Part shown: positions 1 through 5,752 of the stretch, one piece after another | Position numbering within the stretch: the stretch's first letter is position 1 | How the letters are laid out: each line of letters starts with the position of its first letter | NCBI GenBank assembly: GCA_023132365.1 | Contig: JAGLYJ010000052.1 | Coordinates: 1-7,713, forward strand | Direction of reading: 5' to 3' | DNA: 7,713 nt | From: Mycoplasmatota bacterium | GTDB lineage: Bacteria > Bacillota_I > Bacilli_A > Izemoplasmatales > Hujiaoplasmataceae | Notes under the pieces: model-generated | What the model was told of the DNA's origin: nothing | Seen by the model: only the letters and a program-made list of their open reading frames with translations | Databases searched by the model: none | Translations under genes and position numbers: made by a program

Positions 1-783
1 CCTCTTGATTACAAAATGTTTTCAAGAATGGTATTAAGGGCTCAAAAACAAATTGAAGGAAATAACTTCGATAGACGTAAAACCGTTTTACAATATGATG
101 AAGTTAATAGAAGACAAAGAGAAATAATTTACCAACAAAGGACAGATATATTATTCTTAGATTCAGTTGAGGATTACGCAAACAGTATGATTAACGAATC
201 TCTAAAAAGAGTTGTTAATTCAAATCTTGAAAATATTAAGTCAATGTACAAGAATCTTCTAATATACTTCCCTAGAGACGGTATTGATCATAAATTGCTT
301 CAAACAGAAACCGATATTTTAGAGTATGTATTAGAATCATTTAAAAGAAATACACAAGCCAAGAAGGATTTAGCAGGAGATAAAGTATTCAATGACTTCC
401 TTAAAGCAATCACACTTAGAGTAGTAGATACATACTGGGTACAACATATTGATGCGATGAGTGAACTACGTCAAGCGGTATCTTTACAAAGTTATGGTCA
501 AAATAATCCATTCAGGGAATACCAAGAAATTGGATTTGCCATGTTTGAAACGATGATTCAAAACATTCAAAATGATATAACTAAATTTGTTCTTAAAGCA
601 CAAGTTAGACAGAATACAGAAAGAGTACAAGTTGCGAAACCAACAAGAACTTTCTCAGGAAAAGAAGATCAAGCAGTTAAGAGAAAACCAAGAACAGCTG
701 AAAAAAGGGTTGGAAGAAATGATCCTTGTCCATGTGGTTCTGGTAAGAAGTATAAATATTGTCACGGAAAAAATGATAGCTAG
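1..783 (+). CDS. secA: Protein translocase ATPase SecA, C-terminal part (5' end outside window)
   Basis: This is the last 260 codons of SecA, the ATPase motor that pushes preproteins through the SecYEG channel. The frame is open from base 1, so the real start lies upstream; the ATG at 16 is internal. The segment opens in the late motor/helical-scaffold region (KQIEGNNFDRRKTVLQYDEV, residues 16-35 of the visible part), passes through the helical wing, and returns to the scaffold with the well conserved HIDAMSELRQAV and NPFREYQEIGFAMFE stretches. After a Lys/Arg-rich linker it ends in a SEC-C zinc motif: Cys 243, Cys 245, Cys 254 and His 255 of the visible part, within GRNDPCPCGSGKKYKYCHG. In the family this tail binds SecB or ribosome/phospholipid. 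The helical wing looks about ten residues shorter than in B. subtilis SecA, compared from memory. It stops with TAG and is followed 8 bases later by prfB, a common Bacillota arrangement. Identity is very secure. Confidence 0.97.
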   Translation, partial: PLDYKMFSRMVLRAQKQIEGNNFDRRKTVLQYDEVNRRQREIIYQQRTDILFLDSVEDYANSMINESLKRVVNSNLENIKSMYKNLLIYFPRDGIDHKLLQTETDILEYVLESFKRNTQAKKDLAGDKVFNDFLKAITLRVVDTYWVQHIDAMSELRQAVSLQSYGQNNPFREYQEIGFAMFETMIQNIQNDITKFVLKAQVRQNTERVQVAKPTRTFSGKEDQAVKRKPRTAEKRVGRNDPCPCGSGKKYKYCHGKNDS

Positions 784-791
784 GAGATAAT

Positions 792-1886
792 ATGACTCAA
801 ATTGAGCTTCAATCTATTCTTTATAATCTTAAAAAAGAATTAGATAGACTTGTATCAACAATTGATATTGGGAAACATAGAATAGAAGCTAAAAATCTGG
901 AAGCGAAAACATTCGCTCCAGACTTTTGGAGCGATACAGAAAAGGCTCAATCAATAATTGCAGTTTTGAATGAAGAAAATTCTATCATATCTGATTATGA
1001 TAATATTATTGATATATTTGAAACATTAGAATTAACAAATGAACTTGCTAAAGAGGATGAAAACTTCGATTTATCTGATGTAATTTCACTTGCGAATGAA
1101 TTCACAAAATCCGCTGATGCATTTACAATAAAAGTTCTTCTAAATAAACCTTATGATAGACTAAATGCTTATTTAGAATTTCATCCTGGAGCTGGCGGAA
1201 CTGAGTCTCAAGATTGGGCGCAGATGTTATATAGAATGTATCTAAGATTTGCTGACCGTAAAAACTATAAAGTTAAAGTTATCGATTATCAAGATGGAGA
1301 TGAAGCTGGGCTAAAATCAGCTACTGTATTAATTGAAGGAATAAATTCTTATGGATATTTGAAAGCCGAATCTGGTGTTCATCGATTAGTAAGAATTAGT
1401 CCTTTTGATTCGTCTAGTAGAAGACATACTTCATTTGCTTCTGTAAAAGTTTACCCTGAAACAGATGCTTCAATAAATATTGATATTGATGAATCTGATA
1501 TAAGAATTGATACATATCGCGCAAGCGGCAAGGGTGGGCAAGGAGTAAATACCACTGACTCGGCAGTTAGGATTACACATCTACCTACTAAAACAGTTGT
1601 AACATGCCAAAATGAAAGAAGCCAAATTCAGAACCGTGAAATTGCAATGAAAGTTTTGAAAAGCAAATTATATATTCTTGAACTAGAAAAGAAACACGCA
1701 GAACAAGAAGCATTCTCAGATAATAAATTAAATGCTTTTGGTTCGCAAATAAGATCATATGTTTTTCATCCATACACAATGGTTAAAGACCACAGAACAA
1801 ATGAAGAAACTGGTAATGGGGATAAAGTAATGGATGGAGACTTAGACAGATTTATCTTAGCATATTTAACACAACTGAATTCATAA
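792..1886 (+). CDS. prfB: Peptide chain release factor 2 (RF2)
   Basis: RF2 recognises UGA and UAA stop codons in the ribosomal A site and triggers release of the finished protein. The 364-residue product has the usual length. Visible landmarks are the N-terminal coiled-coil domain (about 1-100), the HPGAGGTESQDW block (131-142), the SPF stop-codon recognition motif (203-205, which marks RF2 rather than RF1) and the catalytic GGQ (248-250) in RASGKGGQGVN. The residue after GGQ is Gly where His is common. The ATG at 792 is preceded by AGGAGA (782-787), which overlaps the secA TAG, so the two genes are probably co-transcribed and translationally close. Many prfB genes carry an in-frame TGA near codon 25 that needs a +1 programmed frameshift; here the frame is continuous (CTT is followed by GTA at codons 19-21). 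A hairpin terminator follows directly. The presence of RF2 agrees with UGA being a stop codon. Confidence 0.97.
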   Translation: MTQIELQSILYNLKKELDRLVSTIDIGKHRIEAKNLEAKTFAPDFWSDTEKAQSIIAVLNEENSIISDYDNIIDIFETLELTNELAKEDENFDLSDVISLANEFTKSADAFTIKVLLNKPYDRLNAYLEFHPGAGGTESQDWAQMLYRMYLRFADRKNYKVKVIDYQDGDEAGLKSATVLIEGINSYGYLKAESGVHRLVRISPFDSSSRRHTSFASVKVYPETDASINIDIDESDIRIDTYRASGKGGQGVNTTDSAVRITHLPTKTVVTCQNERSQIQNREIAMKVLKSKLYILELEKKHAEQEAFSDNKLNAFGSQIRSYVFHPYTMVKDHRTNEETGNGDKVMDGDLDRFILAYLTQLNS

Positions 1887-1889
1887 TCT

Positions 1890-1940
1890 AAATTCCAATT
1901 ATTAGTTTTAATATAGTTAAACTTAATAGTTGGAATTTTT
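1890..1940 (+). terminator. Rho-independent terminator after prfB
   Basis: A long inverted repeat starts 3 bases after the prfB stop. The left arm (1891-1908) begins AATTCCAA and ends GTTT. The right arm (1919-1937) begins AAAC and ends TTGGAATT. The arms pair almost fully, with one T-G wobble and one bulged base, around a 10-base loop (1909-1918). A run of five T (1936-1940) closes the 3' side. The stem is A/T rich with only a few G-C pairs, so it may be leaky. There is no T run on the opposite strand, so it acts on plus-strand transcripts. It separates secA-prfB from the recX-glg cluster. Confidence 0.85.
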
Positions 1941-1949
1941 AAATAATAT

Positions 1950-1954
1950 AAGGA
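1950..1954 (+). promoter_or_regulatory. Ribosome binding site that decides the recX start
   Basis: AAGGA abuts the first possible ATG (1955) with no spacer, which argues against that start. It sits 6 bases before the ATG at 1961 and 9 before the ATG at 1964, both workable. The site begins only 9 bases after the T run of the prfB terminator. Confidence 0.6.
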
Positions 1955-1960
1955 ATGATA

Positions 1961-2749
1961 ATGATGTATAAAATAATAGAATCTAAATATTATAAGAGAA
2001 AATATTTAATAGTTTTTAATGGCTCTAAAAAAGATGAAGAGTTTCTTGTTTCTGAAGATTTAATGATAGAGTATCGTTTAGTTAAAGGCAAGGAATTGGA
2101 TAAAAAGCAATACTCACAATTCAAAGAATCTTTCAAAAGAGATGAGATTTACCAAAAAGTACTACATTATGCTCTTTATAAACAAAGGTGTACATTTGAT
2201 ATTAAGCAATTCTTAGATAAAAAAGAAGTTTATCAAGAACGCCAAAACTACTATCTTGAAAAACTTAGAAAATCACGGATTCTAGATGACAAGAACTATA
2301 CATATAATTATATACATGAGGCTTTTGAGTTTAAAATGACAGGCCCAAAAAAAATTATTTATGACCTTAGTAGAAAGAAAATATCTGAAGAGTTGTACCA
2401 ACCAATTATTACTTCATTATCAAATAAAGAGATTGAAGCAAACGTTGTTTCATTGTATCAAAAGAAATTAAAATCTATAAAGAATAAATCAGCTATCAAA
2501 GCTGTTCAAGATATTAAACAATTTATTATAAAAAAAGGTTATAGTTTTGAATTAGTTAATAAGGTTGTAAATAGTCTTAAAAATAATATAGCTGATATTA
2601 TTAAAGAAGATGATGCATTAGAAAAAGATTATTTGAAAGCAAAAAATAAATATAGTAAAGATAAGCAAAAAGAATACAATAATATATTAAGTTACTTAAT
2701 GAGAAAAGGTTATAATTATAGCAAAATAAAGCAAAGAATGGAGAAATAG
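1961..2749 (+). CDS. recX: RecX family regulatory protein
   Basis: RecX proteins bind RecA filaments and limit or reshape recombination and SOS activity. This 262-residue product is close in length to B. subtilis RecX. After an N-terminal strand-rich region (about 1-45), three-helix RecX units follow. The first is ALYKQRCTFDIKQFLDKK (71-88). The second covers YYLEKLRKSRILDDKNYT (97-114) and FKMTGPKKIIYDLSRKKIS (124-142), with the family signature of a short-helix 'LDD' and 'G-P/K-K-I...L..K.I'. Further units lie at IKQFIIKKGYSFELVNKVV (185-203) and ILSYLMRKGYNYSKIKQRM (242-260). The protein is very Lys rich. Three ATGs compete: 1955 touches its ribosome site, 1961 is well spaced and chosen here, and 1964 is also possible (261 residues). 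The stop TAG leaves a single base before glgB, so recX is the first gene of the glycogen operon, an unusual partner. RecX sequences diverge quickly, so the family call rests on the repeat pattern. Confidence 0.85.
   Translation: MMYKIIESKYYKRKYLIVFNGSKKDEEFLVSEDLMIEYRLVKGKELDKKQYSQFKESFKRDEIYQKVLHYALYKQRCTFDIKQFLDKKEVYQERQNYYLEKLRKSRILDDKNYTYNYIHEAFEFKMTGPKKIIYDLSRKKISEELYQPIITSLSNKEIEANVVSLYQKKLKSIKNKSAIKAVQDIKQFIIKKGYSFELVNKVVNSLKNNIADIIKEDDALEKDYLKAKNKYSKDKQKEYNNILSYLMRKGYNYSKIKQRMEK
2740..2744 (+). promoter_or_regulatory. Ribosome binding site supporting the GTG start of glgB
   Basis: GGAGA lies inside the last codons of recX, 6 bases before the GTG at 2751. The alternative ATG at 2760 would be 15 bases away, too far, so GTG is the better start and translation of glgB is probably coupled to recX. 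Confidence 0.65.
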
Positions 2750-2750
2750 C

Positions 2751-4613
2751 GTGGAAAAAATGAATAGTGCAGATTTATTTCTATATAACGAAGGAAAACT
2801 AAAAGAAGCCTACAAACATTTTGGTGCTCATTTAATAAAGGATAGTTCGGGTAGTATAACAGGAACTGAATTTAGGGTATATGCACCACATGCTAGGATA
2901 GTCTCGCTTGTAGGAGAATTTAACAACTGGGATTCAAGGACACATGTTTTAGATAAAGAAGATGACTGTGGAATATATTCGATATTTATACCAAATATTG
3001 GCGAGTGGACTCGCTATAAATTCTGTATTGTTACTTCTTATGGACAAACAATTTTTAAAGCAGATCCATATGCATTTTTTTCTGATGAACGACCTGAAAC
3101 ATCATCAAAGGTATATGATATTGATGGATATGATTGGCATGATTCAAAATACGTGCAATCTAGAAAAAATAGAAATCACTTAGAAGAAAAACTATCTGTT
3201 TATGAACTACACTTAGGTTCATGGATGACAAAACCAGGTGGTTCTTTTCATAAATACAATGAGTTAGTTGATTTATTGATACCATATATTATCGAACATG
3301 GTTTTTCACATATAGAATTAATGCCTATTGCTGAACATCCTCTTGATGAATCTTGGGGTTACCAGGGAACTGGGTATTATTCAGCTACTTCAAGATATGG
3401 TGTTCCAAAGGACTTAATGTATTTAATAGATAAATGTCACGAAGCGGGAATTGGAGTTATTTTAGATTGGGTTCCAGGACATATCTGTAAAGACGATCAC
3501 GGGTTATATATGTTTGATGGAGAACCACTTTATGAATATGATGATATTAATATTAGAGAAAACAAAGTTTGGGGTACTGTCAACTTAGATTTGAGTCGTG
3601 GAACAACTAAGTCATTTATGTTATCGAGCGCATATTTTTGGATGGAATATTTTCATATAGATGGATTTAGAATTGATGCTGTATCTAATATTATTTATTA
3701 CTTAGGAAATATGCATGTAGGCACTAATTTTGGAGCGATTGAATTTCTAAAAAACTTATCTTACGCAATTAAGGAAAGAGATCATTCTGTTTTATTATTT
3801 GCAGAAGATTCAACTGCATACCCAATGCTTACAACTGGAGTTCTAGATGGTGGAATCGGTTTTGACTACAAATGGAATATGGGTTGGATGAATGATACAC
3901 TTAAGTATTTTGAAAAGGATCCAGTACATAGAAAGTATCACCATGATTTAATAACATTTGGACTTGTTTACACATATTCAGAGAAATTTATTTTACCTCT
4001 TTCTCATGATGAAGTAGTTCATGGTAAGAAATCATTAGTTGATAAGATGCCAGGTGACTATTGGCAGAAATTCGCTAATTATAGAGTTTTATTAGGATTG
4101 CAATTTACTCATCCTGGCAAGAAATTACTTTTTATGGGTGATGAATTTGCACAGATGCATGAATGGAAAGATAAAGAAGAGTTAGATTGGTTCTTATTAG
4201 AATATCCATTACATAAAAGAGCTAATTTGTTTGTCAGAGATTTGATAAAAGTATACAATTATCATAAGTGTTTACATGAGTTAGATCACAATTATCGAGG
4301 ATTTAGATGGATAGATCAAACCAATCATGTCCAATCAATTTTTTCATACATTCGTCAAGGAAAAGATGATTCAGATTTTGCAGTTATTATTTTGAATATG
4401 ACTCCGAATTCATATGATTCATTTTTCTTAGGTGTACCTAAAAAGGGAAGTTATGAAGAAATATTGAATTCAGACAAAGATTGTTATGGTGGATCAAATA
4501 TATATAATGGTGCCGATTTAAATTCAATGGATTTTGATAATCATGGATTTAGTCAGTCAATTGAAGTTAAAGTAGCACCATTATCAATAACAATACTTAA
4601 ATATAAAGGATAG
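2751..4613 (+). CDS. glgB: 1,4-alpha-glucan branching enzyme (GH13)
   Basis: GlgB cuts alpha-1,4-glucan chains and rejoins the piece by an alpha-1,6 bond, making the branches of cytoplasmic glycogen. The 620-residue protein is the short type that lacks the extra N1 domain of E. coli GlgB. An N-terminal segment ending FGAHLI (24-29) leads into a CBM48 domain (about 38-125, with EFRVYAPHARIVSLVGEFNNWD). The GH13 barrel follows: YELHLGSW (151-158), GYQGTGYY (203-210), region I DWVPGH (239-244), the nucleophile Asp309 in DGFRIDAVSN, the acid/base Glu352 in FAEDST, and the third acidic residue Asp420 in LPLSHDEVVHGKKS. A C-terminal beta domain covers about 520-620. All catalytic residues are present, so it should be active. 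The loop between Asp309 and Glu352 is about ten residues shorter than in E. coli. It starts with GTG one base after recX and ends 5 bases before glgC. Confidence 0.96.
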   Translation: MEKMNSADLFLYNEGKLKEAYKHFGAHLIKDSSGSITGTEFRVYAPHARIVSLVGEFNNWDSRTHVLDKEDDCGIYSIFIPNIGEWTRYKFCIVTSYGQTIFKADPYAFFSDERPETSSKVYDIDGYDWHDSKYVQSRKNRNHLEEKLSVYELHLGSWMTKPGGSFHKYNELVDLLIPYIIEHGFSHIELMPIAEHPLDESWGYQGTGYYSATSRYGVPKDLMYLIDKCHEAGIGVILDWVPGHICKDDHGLYMFDGEPLYEYDDINIRENKVWGTVNLDLSRGTTKSFMLSSAYFWMEYFHIDGFRIDAVSNIIYYLGNMHVGTNFGAIEFLKNLSYAIKERDHSVLLFAEDSTAYPMLTTGVLDGGIGFDYKWNMGWMNDTLKYFEKDPVHRKYHHDLITFGLVYTYSEKFILPLSHDEVVHGKKSLVDKMPGDYWQKFANYRVLLGLQFTHPGKKLLFMGDEFAQMHEWKDKEELDWFLLEYPLHKRANLFVRDLIKVYNYHKCLHELDHNYRGFRWIDQTNHVQSIFSYIRQGKDDSDFAVIILNMTPNSYDSFFLGVPKKGSYEEILNSDKDCYGGSNIYNGADLNSMDFDNHGFSQSIEVKVAPLSITILKYKG

Positions 4614-4618
4614 ATTAT

Positions 4619-5752
4619 ATGAGAAAAACGATGATTTCAATGATTTTAGTTGGTGGAAAAGGAACTAGACTAGGAGATATAACAAAAGAGACAGCTAAAC
4701 CGGCGGTTTCTTTTGGCGCGAAATATCGTTTAATAGATTTTACTTTAAGTAATATAACAAATAGTTATATTGATGTTTGTGGTATTGTTACACAGTATGA
4801 ACCATTTGATCTAATGTATTATATTGGTAGTGGATCATCATGGGATTTAGATGTTTTAGATGGTGGAATTCGCTTCCTAACCCCATATGCAAGAAGAGAT
4901 AATATTCTATGGCAAAAAGGAACGGCTCATGCTATAAAACAGTATTTTAATTTTATTAAAAGTTATCAAGCACAGTATGTTTTGATATTGTCTGGTGATC
5001 ACATATATAAGATGGATTATCAAAAAATGCTTAATCACCATATAAATAATAATGCAGAAATTACAATTAGTGCCGTAGAAGTACCTCTAGAAGAAACATG
5101 TAGATTTGGGATTTTAGAAGTTGATGAAAATTCAAGAGTAGTGGGTTTTGAAGAAAAACCAAATAACCCTAAAAGCAATCTTGCATCAATGGGCATATAC
5201 ATCTTTTCAGTTGATGCATTAGAAGAAATATTAGATAAAGCAAGCGATGGGGATATTGATTTTGGCAAAAACATTATTCCTAAAAGCATAAAAGCAAAAA
5301 AGGTTGTTTCACTATATAAATTTGATGGTTATTGGAGAGATGTGGGAACAATTGAATCTCTTTATAAAGCTAATATGGATTTACTTGATGATTCAGATTA
5401 TTTAAAACTAAATATTTCTAAGGATTTGCCAACATATTCAAAATCATTAAACTTGAATCCTCATGTTATTCTATCAAAGGGAAAAGTAACTAATTCTCTT
5501 GTAGCTGATGGGTGTTTAATTAATGGTGAAATTACACATTCAACAATTGCATACGAAACCGTAGTAGAAGCTGGGGCTTCGGTGATTGATTCAGTTGTTT
5601 TACCTAACGCTGTTATCAGCCATAATGCACATATTAAGAACTGTATTGTAAATCATAAGCTTATAATACCTGAAAACTATCACTGTGACCCTATTGAAAT
5701 TACTCTGATTACAGAGGATAATCTTCTAAAGGTAGGTGAGATACATGAATAA
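4619..5752 (+). CDS. glgC: Glucose-1-phosphate adenylyltransferase, catalytic subunit
   Basis: GlgC makes ADP-glucose and pyrophosphate from glucose-1-phosphate and ATP, the committed step of bacterial glycogen synthesis. The 377-residue length is normal. The N-terminal nucleotidyltransferase domain keeps every active-site landmark: the Gly-rich loop GGKGTRL (12-18), KPAVSFGAKYRLIDF (27-41), Trp98 in WQKGTAHAI, the catalytic Asp127 in LSGDHIYKMDY, the glucose-1-phosphate Lys180 in FEEKP, and Asp241 in YWRDVGT. The C-terminal part (about 280-350) is a left-handed beta helix with short hexapeptide-like repeats, used for subunit contacts. AAAGGA (4605-4610) overlaps the glgB end, 8 bases before the ATG. 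Its last 8 bases overlap the next gene, so the two products are made together, as expected for a GlgC/GlgD heterotetramer. It contrasts with the downstream paralog, which has lost these residues. Confidence 0.97.
   Translation: MRKTMISMILVGGKGTRLGDITKETAKPAVSFGAKYRLIDFTLSNITNSYIDVCGIVTQYEPFDLMYYIGSGSSWDLDVLDGGIRFLTPYARRDNILWQKGTAHAIKQYFNFIKSYQAQYVLILSGDHIYKMDYQKMLNHHINNNAEITISAVEVPLEETCRFGILEVDENSRVVGFEEKPNNPKSNLASMGIYIFSVDALEEILDKASDGDIDFGKNIIPKSIKAKKVVSLYKFDGYWRDVGTIESLYKANMDLLDDSDYLKLNISKDLPTYSKSLNLNPHVILSKGKVTNSLVADGCLINGEITHSTIAYETVVEAGASVIDSVVLPNAVISHNAHIKNCIVNHKLIIPENYHCDPIEITLITEDNLLKVGEIHE
5734..5739 (+). promoter_or_regulatory. Ribosome binding site for the glgD-glgA fusion gene
   Basis: AGGTGA lies within the last codons of glgC, 5 bases before the ATG at 5745. 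It supports 5745 rather than the in-frame ATG at 5760. It is the only good ribosome site seen for this long frame. Confidence 0.55.

Noticed and set aside
587..790. 67-codon ORF overlapping the secA end in another frame
   Set aside because: It lies inside the strongly conserved SecA C-terminal coding sequence and its Lys/Gln/Glu-rich product looks like a shadow translation.
1530..1550. GGQG in RF2 instead of the common GGQH
   Set aside because: The position after GGQ varies among release factors and the catalytic Gly-Gly-Gln itself is intact, so it is not a defect.
1588..1779. Minus-strand ORF of 63 codons within prfB
   Set aside because: It is antisense to conserved RF2 sequence, with no ribosome site or family resemblance seen.
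1909..1949. TAATAT-like -10 boxes in the terminator loop and after the T run
   Set aside because: A/T-rich sequence gives such hexamers by chance. No -35 box lies at a proper distance, and the downstream one would start the RNA past the recX ribosome site.
2962..3183. 73-codon plus-strand ORF within glgB
   Set aside because: It is an alternate frame of the conserved GlgB CBM48/barrel region and shows no recognisable features of its own.
5035..5289. Minus-strand ORF of 84 codons within glgC
   Set aside because: It is antisense to the conserved GlgC substrate-binding region. Its length is expected by chance in such sequence.
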